DNA of 64,000 nucleotides, from positions 1-64,000 of the forward strand of contig JAJDZQ010000120.1 in NCBI GenBank assembly GCA_022824565.1, given 5' to 3'. This document shows, one piece after another, positions 53,619-62,235 of the stretch (position 1 is its first letter; each line of letters opens with the position of its first letter). The position numbers and the translations under genes are program-made. The stretch comes from Anaerolineae bacterium. GTDB lineage: Bacteria; Chloroflexota; Anaerolineae; Aggregatilineales; Phototrophicaceae. The notes beneath the pieces are model-generated. The model made no database searches, was not told the DNA's origin, and saw only the letters and a program-made list of their open reading frames with translations.

Positions 53619-54487
53619 AAGCTCGGACCTCCTTTGTACAACAGCGCAGTCAATATCAGCAAGTGGACAGGCAGCCAGGTGCCGCGACGAAAGTGCTTGC
53701 GATAAAATATCAACATCGCCCGCCAAAACTCAAATTGCGCGCGCGGGCTCTGGCGGCTGGCAGCCCGTTTGACATGCTTGACTGTTACCCCTGCATGATA
53801 CCAGATTTTGTAACCCGCCGCTTTGACCCGATACGCCCAGTCCAGGTCTTCGCCATACATGAAGAAGGTCTCGTCCAGCAAGCCGACGCGCTCGATGGCT
53901 TCGCGGCGCACTTGCATAAATGCGCCCACCACCGAATCGACTTCTATATCCTGATTTTCATCGGCGAAGGTCATGTTATACAATCCGAAGCGGCGGCTGC
54001 GCGGGAAGAGCCTGGCCAAGCCAGCATAGTGATAAAAGCTGACCAAAGGCGTTGGAAAACTGCGCCGGCAAGCTCGGTCCAGGCTGCCATCGGGCAAGAT
54101 CAGCTTTGGACCCGCAGCGCCGATATCCAGCCGCGAATCCATGAAAGCCAGCATGCTTGCCAGCGCGGTGGGCGGCAATTCGGTATCGGGGTTCAGCAAC
54201 AGAGCATAACGTGGCGCGTCGGCAGAAACATCGCCTAGTTTATGGAATCCCATATGGCGCAAGCCAATATTGTTGCCACGCGGATAACCCAGATTGTCGG
54301 TTTGGGCGATCAAATCGACCTGTGGGAAGCAGTCGGCAACCATGCCCGCGCTGCCATCGCTGGAGGCGTTGTCGACCACCACCACGCGCATGCTGACATT
54401 GCCCTGGCTGGCGAAGACTGTTTCCAGGCAGCGCCGCAGCAAGTCGCAGGTATTCCAGTTGACGATGACGATGCCAATATCGTGCAC
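53591..54487 (-). CDS. Glycosyltransferase family 2
   Basis: A 298-residue GT-A enzyme: GIVIVNWNTCDLLRRCLETV, VVVVDNASSDGS, LLLNPDTELP (DxD-like) and the acceptor-region FMYGEDLDWAYRVKAAGY (catalytic ED). This set matches rhamnosyltransferase-type GT2. A C-terminal helix may attach it to the membrane. It starts with GTG (AGAGG upstream) and overlaps the sugar-transferase gene. Probable role in cell-surface polysaccharide synthesis. Confidence 0.87.
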   Translation of the reverse strand: MHDIGIVIVNWNTCDLLRRCLETVFASQGNVSMRVVVVDNASSDGSAGMVADCFPQVDLIAQTDNLGYPRGNNIGLRHMGFHKLGDVSADAPRYALLLNPDTELPPTALASMLAFMDSRLDIGAAGPKLILPDGSLDRACRRSFPTPLVSFYHYAGLARLFPRSRRFGLYNMTFADENQDIEVDSVVGAFMQVRREAIERVGLLDETFFMYGEDLDWAYRVKAAGYKIWYHAGVTVKHVKRAASRQSPRAQFEFWRAMLIFYRKHFRRGTWLPVHLLILTALLYKGGPSLWQEIRRPT

Positions 54488-54520
54488 GAGCGCCTCTCGC
54501 AGGGGGATTAACCAGCGCCC

Positions 54521-54529
54521 ATTCTAGCA
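54521..54529 (-). promoter_or_regulatory. Extended -10 promoter of the GT2-sugar transferase-mazG operon
   Basis: Minus strand TGC followed by TAGAAT, 34 nt before the GTG start; no clear -35. Confidence 0.45.
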
Positions 54530-54592
54530 CAGGCTTTGCATGGCATTTTTCACAACCAGCGCCTGGCTCATCTGGCATTCACTACAGCCAGC

Positions 54593-56284
54593 TTAGTCGA
54601 AAGCCTCACAACTGGCGGGATTCAAGCAATAGAGGATCAACCTGGGGTGGTGCCAATACGAGGCGGTGTTCATCATGGCTTCTGAACCCAACCAATGCGC
54701 ACGGTCGATCTCGGCGACGCGCGTATAAGCCGCATCATGCGCAGCCAAAATCTCATGCTGATGCTGGATGACCGCCGGCGGCACGATGTCCACCGAACGC
54801 AGAATGTCGAATGCCAGCGCGTCCGAATAGACCAGGTAATCATACTCAGCGCCGCTGGGCAACGTGGGCGCATAGACGACAAACTGCTGCGTATGCGGAT
54901 AAATTGCCTCGTCCAAGGGCAGGTTGTAGGGTCCATTCAGGAAGAATCTTGCGCCCGGTTGGATATGTTCATGCACAAATTCCATTAGGATAGAACGGGT
55001 ATCGGGCAAGCTGAACACTTTGATGACTTGCAGCGACAAAGTCAGCGGCTGGATGATCAGCAGCAGCAAGACAGCCGGCATGCTAATGCGCTGGGGCAGC
55101 GGCAGGCGCTCGACCAACCAGCCTGCGCCGATGCCAGCCAGCGTCGCCACGAAAGGCATCATCAACATGCCGAGGTTGTCGCTGTGCCCGGGACGGATGG
55201 TGCGCAAGGCGACCGCCGCATACAGAACGACCAGTCCAGCTATCAGCGCAACGCCCCAACGCGACGATCCACGCGAGAACGCCCGCCCTGCGCCAGCGCC
55301 ACGCCAGCAGGCGACCAGTGACAAGGCAGCGAAAGCCAGCGCCGGGATGCCCAGTCCCAATACAGCTGTATACAGAACAATATATGCCAGCCCAGTCATG
55401 TGATCGACCAGAAAATGGTCGGCGACATTGGCACCCGTGGTCGTGAATTGACCGACGATATAACTGAAGTCTTGCCAAAAGTGCCCGAAGTCGCGCAAGA
55501 TGTAAGGGCTGCCTGCGAAGAACACCAGCGGCATCAGCAGCCAGGCGGCAAAAACCCTGCGCCAAAATGCCTCGGCGCGATGTCGGTAGGCCAAGATTGA
55601 TCCGATCGCGACAACCAAAGGTGCGATTGCAACCGCGTTGTAGCGCGTCGTCGCCGCCAGGCCAGTGGCGATGCCGGCCAGCAAGATCATCCGAAAACGA
55701 GCGCGCGCAGCCTGGGCATGCAACGAAGCCAGCGCCGCCCAGGCCGCCAGCATCATCCAGCCCGTCGCCAATGTGCCCGGCTTGATGTAATGCGCGTGCT
55801 GCACCAGCGTGAAACACACCGCCACCAGCAGGCCGCTGCACAACGCTGCATAACGCCCAGCCAGCATGCGCCCAATCGCATAGGCACAGGCTACCTGCAG
55901 CATGCCGCCAGCCAGCGAATACAGGCGCGAAAGGACATACAGCCGGTGCTCGGCATAATTGCGCAGCGACCGCCCAGCCCGCGGCTCCAACATATAGCCA
56001 TCCAGCGAGCCCGTCAGCGTAAACAGGACCAGATTGCTGTTCATGACCAGAGACGGATATTCAAAGAAATCCGGATTGAGTCGCTTACGCAGCGCCATGT
56101 TGACCGGCGTCGCGACATTGATGTATTCATCCGGCTGGATGGGCAGCTGCTCGTGCACCATGCCATAGGGCGCGTAGGACGGGAAGTAGGCAGGATTCAC
56201 GCCGCCATAGCTGATGCCAATGATGCGCAGAGCCGCGGCAAACAGCAGCAGCATGGTTACCGCCAGCCAGTCAATCTGTCGCAT
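54593..56284 (-). CDS. GT39-like membrane glycosyltransferase
   Basis: A 563-residue protein with about twelve hydrophobic helices. The first loop has PIQPDEYINVATP, the DE site of GT-C (PMT/ArnT) enzymes, and a periplasmic C-terminal domain of about 150 residues follows the last helix. Likely transfers a sugar from a polyprenyl-phosphate carrier. It begins inside the murE end (14-bp overlap), so the two are translationally coupled. A related pair lies at 14.4-18.3 kb. Substrates are unknown. Confidence 0.7.
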   Translation of the reverse strand: MRQIDWLAVTMLLLFAAALRIIGISYGGVNPAYFPSYAPYGMVHEQLPIQPDEYINVATPVNMALRKRLNPDFFEYPSLVMNSNLVLFTLTGSLDGYMLEPRAGRSLRNYAEHRLYVLSRLYSLAGGMLQVACAYAIGRMLAGRYAALCSGLLVAVCFTLVQHAHYIKPGTLATGWMMLAAWAALASLHAQAARARFRMILLAGIATGLAATTRYNAVAIAPLVVAIGSILAYRHRAEAFWRRVFAAWLLMPLVFFAGSPYILRDFGHFWQDFSYIVGQFTTTGANVADHFLVDHMTGLAYIVLYTAVLGLGIPALAFAALSLVACWRGAGAGRAFSRGSSRWGVALIAGLVVLYAAVALRTIRPGHSDNLGMLMMPFVATLAGIGAGWLVERLPLPQRISMPAVLLLLIIQPLTLSLQVIKVFSLPDTRSILMEFVHEHIQPGARFFLNGPYNLPLDEAIYPHTQQFVVYAPTLPSGAEYDYLVYSDALAFDILRSVDIVPPAVIQHQHEILAAHDAAYTRVAEIDRAHWLGSEAMMNTASYWHHPRLILYCLNPASCEAFD

Positions 56285-57824
56285 AGCTGCGCTTGTCTGC
56301 TGTGGGCAAGCTGGCTAGTGGCGCGCCGGTCAAGGCCGAACGCAGCGCCTCGCGATCGTCCCAAGGGAACTCGGTCGTGCCAAAACACATGCTCTGCTCG
56401 TGCCCTTTGCCACAGACGATAACCAGGTCGCCCGCCCGCGCCAACCTGCAGGCTTGGTATATGGCCCAGCCGCGATCGGGTATGCGCCAGAATGTCTCGC
56501 CCTCGATGCCGCCATGCGCGCGACAGCCTTGCGCCATCGTCTCCAGAATATCCGCCAGCGACTCCGTGCGGGGGTCTTCGGCAGTGAAGATGGACAAATC
56601 CGCCAGCTCGGCCGAGATCTTTGCCATGAGGCGGCGCTTCTGGATATCGCGCAAGCCAGCGCTGCCAAATACGGCGATGATGCGCCCGCCATCGGCCAGC
56701 ATCGCCCGACTAGCAGTCAGCGCGCTCTTCAGGGCATTGGGCGTATGCGCAAAGTCGACCATGGCGATGAAATCTTGCCCCGCGGCTAGTTGTTCCATGC
56801 GCCCGGAGATCAACTCGACAGCGGCGATGCCCTGCCCTATCGCGTCCCAATCGACACCCAGGGCGCGCGCCGCAGTGATGGCAGCCAAGGCGTTGGCTAT
56901 GTTGAAGTCGCCGGGCAGCTGCAACTGTAGCGTCTGCCCACAGATTTTGAAGCTGCGAAAAGCCGCCTCGTGTTGGATGTGGCTGGCGCGGTAATCGGCG
57001 GCCTTCTCGATGCCATAACGCAAGACGCGGCTGGCTGGTATCGCGGCAAAATAAGCTGCCGATTGGTCGTCGGCATTGATAATTGAAACTTTGGGCTGGC
57101 CCGGCTTGTGCCAGGAATCGGCAAGCATGTGAAACATGCTGGCTTTGGCATCGCGATAGGCTTGCCAACTGCCATGATAATCAAGATGCTCGTGCTGGAC
57201 ATTGGTCAGCACCGCCAAATCAATATCGACCCCATTCAGCCGTCCCTGCGCCAGGCCGTGGCTGGTCATCTCCAGGATGCAATGCGAGAGGCGAGACTCG
57301 ACCATTTTCGCCAGGTAGCTTTGAATGCGCGGGGCGCCCGGGGTGGTTACATGCAAGCCAGTCGGCGCGGTCTCATCGCCGAAGTCGGCTGACAATGTGC
57401 TGATGTAGCCGGGGCGTATGCCGTCTGCGCGCTGCAGAATGCTGTGCAGCAAGTGACAAGTGGTCGTCTTGCCATCGGTGCCGGTCACGCCAATGACGAC
57501 CAGTTTGCGAGACGGGTGATCGTGCCAGGCAGCTGCCAGCTTGCCGACAGCCTGCTGGGCATTGCGCACGCGAATGTAGGGAACAGGCAGCTCAGCCAGG
57601 TCCGCCTCGCCCACGATTGCCGCCGCGCCCGCAGCAATGGCCGAATCGATGAAGCGGTGGCCATCGGTGGCCAGGCCCTTGCGAGCCACAAAGACTCCGC
57701 CCGGCTGTACATCCTGGCTGTTTTCAACCACAGGCGCGCCGATGGGCCTGGTCAAGTCGCCTAGGCTGGAGACGATGTCTGCGCTGGGGATGGCAGCGAG
57801 CAGGTCGCGCAGGGATTTTGGCAT
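56271..57824 (-). CDS. murE: MurE-like UDP-MurNAc-tripeptide ligase (Mur ligase family)
   Basis: A 517-residue ATP-dependent ligase with P-loop TGTDGKTTT (114-122), the carbamoyl-Lys/His region (NVQHEHLDYHGSWQAYRDAK), the ADP-binding SGRMEQL and VDFAHTPNALKSAL. The substrate-binding loop reads EDPR (416-419) where meso-diaminopimelate enzymes have DNPR, and FGSAGLRD replaces FGCGGDRD. It would add the third residue to UDP-MurNAc-dipeptide, but these differences make the amino acid uncertain. The start at 57824 agrees with a promoter just upstream. Confidence 0.8.
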   Translation of the reverse strand: MPKSLRDLLAAIPSADIVSSLGDLTRPIGAPVVENSQDVQPGGVFVARKGLATDGHRFIDSAIAAGAAAIVGEADLAELPVPYIRVRNAQQAVGKLAAAWHDHPSRKLVVIGVTGTDGKTTTCHLLHSILQRADGIRPGYISTLSADFGDETAPTGLHVTTPGAPRIQSYLAKMVESRLSHCILEMTSHGLAQGRLNGVDIDLAVLTNVQHEHLDYHGSWQAYRDAKASMFHMLADSWHKPGQPKVSIINADDQSAAYFAAIPASRVLRYGIEKAADYRASHIQHEAAFRSFKICGQTLQLQLPGDFNIANALAAITAARALGVDWDAIGQGIAAVELISGRMEQLAAGQDFIAMVDFAHTPNALKSALTASRAMLADGGRIIAVFGSAGLRDIQKRRLMAKISAELADLSIFTAEDPRTESLADILETMAQGCRAHGGIEGETFWRIPDRGWAIYQACRLARAGDLVIVCGKGHEQSMCFGTTEFPWDDREALRSALTGAPLASLPTADKRSYATD

Positions 57825-57855
57825 GGCGCAATGGTCCAAGGTTTGACGCACCCGT

Positions 57856-57884
57856 ATTCAAGCACGATTGCGCAGGCTTGACAA
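57856..57884 (-). promoter_or_regulatory. Candidate promoter of murE
   Basis: Minus strand TTGTCA, 17 nt ending TGC, TTGAAT. The -35 overlaps the T tract of the atp operon terminator. It supports the ATG at 57824 over an in-frame GTG at 57851. Confidence 0.5.
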
Positions 57885-57916
57885 ACACAAACGCGCCGGA
57901 ATGCACTCCAGCGCGT
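57879..57916 (-). terminator. Rho-independent terminator of the atp operon
   Basis: Minus strand: 10-bp stem ACGCGCTGGA/TCCGGCGCGT (57907-57916 with 57891-57900, one G-U pair), 6-nt loop, then TTGTGTTTGTC. It lies about 36 nt after the atpF stop, before murE. Confidence 0.75.
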
Positions 57917-57952
57917 CAGGTTGTTGGGTTTTTGAAACTGCGAATCGCTTGC

Positions 57953-58654
57953 TTAATTCAGGTTGCGACCCATCTGGCTCAGTTGCGAGCGTACACTGCC
58001 ATCGACCATGCCGCCCGACCAGCGCACGATCAAGCCGCCCAGGATAGCTGGATCTACGCTGAAGCTGGCGTCGGCAGCGCCGACTTCGCTGGTGATTTGC
58101 GTTTGCTCGTCCGCTGTCAAGGGCATGGCGCTGGTGACTTCTATGCTGCCGCCCAGTCCACGCGCATCGGCAGGCAGCTCGGCGATGAAGCTGTTGACCA
58201 GCGACTGCTGCTTCGCCGCGTCGATGCTTTCGCCCAGGATGCGGCTGGCGACCGCGACCGAAATCTGCAGGACTTGCTCGCGCAGGTTGCCCAGCTCGGC
58301 ATTGCGCGTGGCAACTGCTTCGGTCTGGGCATCGTATTGGATCTTGGCGGCGGTTTGACGCGCTTCCTGCTCGATGCCACTAGCGACATCTTCGCCACGG
58401 CCACGCGCTTCGTCGATGACCTTTTGCGCTTCGCTGCGCGCCTGAGCCAAGATCTTCTCGGCTTCGGCTTCGGCATTTTGGCGGGCTGCGGCTGCGGCTG
58501 CGGCATCATCCAAGCCTTTGGCGATGCGGTTGCGCCGTTCGTTCAACACATTGGTCAGCGGATCATAGATGAAGCGCGTCAGCAATACATAGAGCATGAT
58601 GAAGGCGATCAGCCAAATGAGCATTGTACCGGGGTTAATTCCCAGTGCTTCCAT
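57953..58654 (-). CDS. atpF: F0 ATP synthase subunit b with a delta-subunit C-terminal domain
   Basis: A 233-residue protein. One N-terminal membrane helix (PGTMLIWLIAFIMLYVLL), the RFIYDPLTNVLNERRNRIAKGLDDA entry of subunit b and a coiled coil to about 120. Residues 169-233 (IEVTSAMPLTADEQ to GGLIVRWSGGMVDGSVRSQL) match the C-terminal region of subunit delta (V.SA..L...Q...GG.I.R....DGSVR..L). The N-terminal helical domain of delta is absent. This would tie the stator stalk directly to the delta contact. The terminator follows; no atpH, atpA or atpG lies downstream. Confidence 0.85.
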   Translation of the reverse strand: MEALGINPGTMLIWLIAFIMLYVLLTRFIYDPLTNVLNERRNRIAKGLDDAAAAAAARQNAEAEAEKILAQARSEAQKVIDEARGRGEDVASGIEQEARQTAAKIQYDAQTEAVATRNAELGNLREQVLQISVAVASRILGESIDAAKQQSLVNSFIAELPADARGLGGSIEVTSAMPLTADEQTQITSEVGAADASFSVDPAILGGLIVRWSGGMVDGSVRSQLSQMGRNLN

Positions 58655-58682
58655 AGGTCTCCTCCTGTTGTTCGCGCTGCGT

Positions 58683-58925
58683 CTAGCTAAGTACGAACAG
58701 GATAATCAGCGATACAACCAGGGCATAAATGGCGACCGCTTCGGCAAAGGCCACGCCGAGGATCATGTTGGTCTGGATAGTCGCTGTATGGTCGGGGTTG
58801 CGCCCCATCGCCATCACCGCGCCACCGACCGAAATCCCGATGCCGATGCCGCCACCAGCCGCGCCAATCATGGCCAGGCCTGCGCCAATCGCTTTACCCA
58901 AAACTATCGTTGCTTGTGGATCCAT
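58683..58925 (-). CDS. atpE: F0 ATP synthase subunit c
   Basis: An 80-residue hairpin of two helices: the Gly-rich first helix (GAGLAMIGAAGGGIGIGI), the polar loop GRNPD and the second helix with Glu62 in AFAEAVAIYAL. The carboxylate carries the coupling ion. The residues around it (FAEA, no Ser after the Glu) suggest protons rather than sodium, which is an inference. It lies between atpB and atpF. Confidence 0.95.
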   Translation of the reverse strand: MDPQATIVLGKAIGAGLAMIGAAGGGIGIGISVGGAVMAMGRNPDHTATIQTNMILGVAFAEAVAIYALVVSLIILFVLS

Positions 58926-58974
58926 CGATGTTTCCTCCAGTTTTTTTCGCTATGCGCGATTTGCTTGACGAAGT

Positions 58975-60381
58975 CTAATGCTCATCGGCGTGATCATCAT
59001 CATGGTGATGGCTGATCGTCGCCAAATTCATGAATATCGCGGTCAACAGGGCGAACACCAGCGCTTGGATGGCGCCGACGAAGAATTCCAGGATGAAGAA
59101 GGGCCAGGGCAGAATCGGCACCAAGAAGCTCATGACGAAGAGCAGAATCGCCCCCGCGAACATCGCGCCCAAAAGACGGAAGCTGAACGAGAGGATCTTG
59201 GCGAAGTCGCCGATCAATTCCAGCAAGCCGACCGCCACATCAATGCCGCCCAGTGGCGACTTAAAGAGCGTGGAGAAGTTGAAGAACTTGGTCAGATAGC
59301 CGATGCCCAAGGCCTTGAAACCGATGTACTGGGTCATGACCACAGAGATGATCGCTATGGTCAAGGTCATATTCAAATCGGTCGAGGCGACGCGCACCAG
59401 CGGCAAAACAACCCAGGGCACGCGTTTCGCATCTTCGCTGCTTGGGTCGGGGTGCAGTGGAATGGGTTCTTTCTTGGCATCTTTGTCGCCACTATAGCCA
59501 TCCTGCCAGGGGGCGGGCGCCACGCCGGTATAACAGCCGCGGTCTGCGCGCGCTTGCTTTTCTGCCACACGCGCCGACAGCACTTCAGCATACGCCGCGG
59601 AGTCTGTGGAGTTTTCAACGACTTCTTCGCCATGGCTGTCTTCGCCGTGGTCGTCGCTGGTTTCATCGGCATGGTCATCGTCGCCATGCTCAGCGTGCGC
59701 CGCTTGATAGCGAGCGTAGGCCGCATCTTCAACCTGCGTCTGTTGAGCCGCCAGCGCAGCCGCTTGCGCCGCCACCAGCGCCGCTTCATCGGCCGCCGCT
59801 TCATCGGCCGGGCTGATCCAATCGCATTGTCCGTTGACATAGGAGATGCCCAGGAAACCCTGATAGATCTCAAAGCCGTCGGTGGTGATGACCTTGTACT
59901 CGCCGGTGTCTGCGTCAAACTTTTCCTTGACATGCGGATGGATGAAGCCGACGGTATCGACGCCTGGGATAAGCGACATCCAGTTCGAGAGCAGCACGAT
60001 GAGGAAGATGGTCATGAACATGTTGAAGATCAAACGGAAATGCGCGCCGCCAGCGATGCCACCGATGAAGCCCATGAGGCCCTCATACAGCGCCTCGAAC
60101 ATATTGTAGAAGCCACCGGGCGGAACTTCGCTTCCGTCGCTGGGACGCCGCCGCGCAATGTACACGATGAACAGCAGCAACAAGACCCACACGATCACCG
60201 CGGCCACGAGCGTATTGGTAATGCGGATGTCCGTAAAGGGGATATCGTAGCCCGCCGGAAGATTTTCGCCAGCCAGTTGAATGAATGGAATGACCGGCGG
60301 CACTACCAGCGCGACAAATACGCCAGCCAGAAACAACAGCAAAGCGACATAGCGGCGTTTTCCGTTCCAAAAGCTATTCAC
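58975..60381 (-). CDS. atpB: F0 ATP synthase subunit a with a large loop insertion
   Basis: A 468-residue subunit a, against 230-280 in most bacteria. The core is intact: helices from FRLIFNMFMTIFLIVLLSNW, then LNMTLTIAIISVVMTQYIGF and SFSFRLLGAMFAG, where Arg402 is the essential Arg (E. coli Arg210). Between about residues 140 and 330, where the usual loop is about 25 residues, lies an Ala-rich, then His/Asp/Glu-rich insertion (AEHGDDDHADE, DDHGEDSHGEE), with Cys186 and Cys283. By E. coli topology this loop is outside. The C-terminus ends SHHHDDDHADEH. GTG start with GGAGG 9 nt upstream, overlapping atpI. Confidence 0.9.
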   Translation of the reverse strand: MNSFWNGKRRYVALLLFLAGVFVALVVPPVIPFIQLAGENLPAGYDIPFTDIRITNTLVAAVIVWVLLLLFIVYIARRRPSDGSEVPPGGFYNMFEALYEGLMGFIGGIAGGAHFRLIFNMFMTIFLIVLLSNWMSLIPGVDTVGFIHPHVKEKFDADTGEYKVITTDGFEIYQGFLGISYVNGQCDWISPADEAAADEAALVAAQAAALAAQQTQVEDAAYARYQAAHAEHGDDDHADETSDDHGEDSHGEEVVENSTDSAAYAEVLSARVAEKQARADRGCYTGVAPAPWQDGYSGDKDAKKEPIPLHPDPSSEDAKRVPWVVLPLVRVASTDLNMTLTIAIISVVMTQYIGFKALGIGYLTKFFNFSTLFKSPLGGIDVAVGLLELIGDFAKILSFSFRLLGAMFAGAILLFVMSFLVPILPWPFFILEFFVGAIQALVFALLTAIFMNLATISHHHDDDHADEH

Positions 60382-60643
60382 TTATACCTTCCTCCTTCTG
60401 TCTAGCAGCAAGGTGCAACTGTTTGGATTTGTAACGGGTATACCAGACTATCATCCCGATACTGACAGGCACGCTCGCCACAAGCATGATAAACACAAAT
60501 GTGGGGCGCGTCCCCAGCGCCTCGTCCAAAGCCAAGCCAAGCAAAAATGTCCCCAAAATCACGAGCAGGAGGAGACAGCCCACCTGCCCGACCACCCCCG
60601 CGACCAATCCATATGTCGAAAAGGGGTTGTTATTTGGCTTCAT
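60374..60643 (-). CDS. AtpI/AtpZ-like assembly protein
   Basis: An 89-residue protein with two hydrophobic helices (GLVAGVVGQVGCLLLLVILGTFLLGL, then FVFIMLVASVPVSIGMIVW) in the AtpI/AtpZ arrangement, first gene of the atp operon and overlapping atpB by 8 bp. AtpI helps assemble the c ring in some bacteria. Its sequence is divergent and the assignment rests on size, topology and position. Confidence 0.65.
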   Translation of the reverse strand: MKPNNNPFSTYGLVAGVVGQVGCLLLLVILGTFLLGLALDEALGTRPTFVFIMLVASVPVSIGMIVWYTRYKSKQLHLAARQKEEGISE

Positions 60644-60705
60644 CTATCGCTTGTCGTCTCATCTTGCACACGCCCACCCAATTATCATTCGGGCAGACTG
60701 CGTGA

Positions 60706-60734
60706 AGTTTATCACAATCGCCCACCTCTGCCTA
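60706..60734 (-). promoter_or_regulatory. Promoter of the atp operon
   Basis: Minus strand TAGGCA, 17 nt ending TGA, TAAACT: an extended -10 promoter in the 98-bp gap after nuoN. Confidence 0.55.
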
Positions 60735-60741
60735 CAGCGAT

Positions 60742-62235
60742 TTACAATCCTGCCGCGCCCAATGTCGCCCAGTTATAGATGGGCGTGACGACGATCGTGC
60801 CCAGCAATATCACCATCAGCGCCGTGATACCCAAAGACCAGCCATACACGCGCGGAATGCCTATCGCAACATCATCGTCTGGTCCCACATCAACATACAT
60901 CACCTTGATGACAACCAGGTAATAGTAGAGCGCGATGATGGCATTGGTAACGGCGATCAGCGCCAAGCCTACCAAATTGGCATTGACCGCTGCCTGGAAC
61001 AAAAAGAACTTGCCGAAGAAGCCGGCTGTCGGCGGGATGCCACCCAGCGAAAGCAAACCGATGGTCATGAAGAGCGCCAGCCAGGGACTGCGCCGATTCA
61101 AGCCCGCCAGATCGCTGATCTCTTCACTGTCCGTCTTGGCGATGAAGAGAATCGCGCCGCCGAAAACCAGCAGATTGGTGAAGATATACATGAACATATA
61201 GAAGCTGACCGACGCCACCGCCAGGTCGGGATTTTCGCCTTGCAGCGCCGCCACGCCGATAAGCGTATAACCGGCTTGCGCGATGGACGAATAGGCCAGC
61301 AGACGTTTGATATTGGTCTGTCGCAAGGCGACGATATTGCCGAGGCTCATGCTGATGATAGAAATGACGACAAGCAGATTGATCCAGAAATCCTGGATGA
61401 CCACGCCAGCAATAACCAGATCGGCCGGAAAAACCGCCGTCATAAAGCGCAGCAACAGCGCGAAACTGGCGGCTTTGCTGGATACGCTGACGAAAGCAGT
61501 CACCGGTGTTGGCGCGCCTTCATACACATCGGGAGTCCAAAAGTGGAAAGGCACCGCGCCGATTTTGAAACCGAAGCCGAGCACCACCATCACCAAGGCT
61601 ACCATCACCGCCACCAGCCCATCGCCCAGGCTGTTCATGGCAGCGGCGATTGCAGCCAGGTTTGTCGTGCCGGTGAAACCATAGAGCAGGCTGAAGCCAA
61701 ATAGCATGATGGCCGAGGCGAATGCGCCATACAGGAAGTATTTCATGCCGCTTTCTGCAGAACGTTGATCGCCGCGGCGAAAACTAGCCAGCATGTAGAG
61801 TGGGATAGACAGGGTCTCGAGCGCGACAAAAACCAGGATCAGGTCGCTGGCGCTGGACATCATCATGCCGCCGAGCGTGGCAACGATAACGATGAGATAG
61901 AATTCGCCTTTATCGCCAACGCCCTTGTCACCAGCCGCCAGCACGCAGGTTACCGCGCCGCCCAGCAGCAGCATCACTTTGAAGATCTGCGCAAGCGGGT
62001 CATAATTGACCATGCCGCCCCAGAGCAGCGCGCCATTTTCATAGAGCGCGGGGTCGGGCAGCCAGATCAGCGGCACCAGCGCCAGCAGCGCCATCGACAC
62101 AGCCGAGATATACACGACATTGCGCCGCGTAGCCTGCGAGCCATAACAATCGGCGAAGAGCACCACGATGGCCAGCGCCGTCAAGCCGATCTCGGGCAAG
62201 ACCGAGGGCAGTTGCGCCCAGAGGTCGAATTCCAT
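60742..62235 (-). CDS. nuoN: NADH-quinone oxidoreductase subunit N
   Basis: A 497-residue antiporter-like subunit of complex I with about 14 hydrophobic helices. Signatures: FVALETLSIPLYMLASF (conserved Glu), ESGMKYFLYGAFASAIMLFG (Lys), and VPFHFWTPDVYEGAPTPVTAFVS (the HFWTPDVYEGAP motif of NuoN). It pumps protons coupled to NADH oxidation. It begins directly after the nuoM TAG. Confidence 0.96.
   Translation of the reverse strand: MEFDLWAQLPSVLPEIGLTALAIVVLFADCYGSQATRRNVVYISAVSMALLALVPLIWLPDPALYENGALLWGGMVNYDPLAQIFKVMLLLGGAVTCVLAAGDKGVGDKGEFYLIVIVATLGGMMMSSASDLILVFVALETLSIPLYMLASFRRGDQRSAESGMKYFLYGAFASAIMLFGFSLLYGFTGTTNLAAIAAAMNSLGDGLVAVMVALVMVVLGFGFKIGAVPFHFWTPDVYEGAPTPVTAFVSVSSKAASFALLLRFMTAVFPADLVIAGVVIQDFWINLLVVISIISMSLGNIVALRQTNIKRLLAYSSIAQAGYTLIGVAALQGENPDLAVASVSFYMFMYIFTNLLVFGGAILFIAKTDSEEISDLAGLNRRSPWLALFMTIGLLSLGGIPPTAGFFGKFFLFQAAVNANLVGLALIAVTNAIIALYYYLVVIKVMYVDVGPDDDVAIGIPRVYGWSLGITALMVILLGTIVVTPIYNWATLGAAGL

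Noticed and set aside
58978-60405. Long plus-strand open frame opposite atpB
   Set aside because: It is antisense to a clear AtpB and encodes a His/Arg/Gln-rich low-complexity peptide, typical of a shadow frame in GC-rich DNA.
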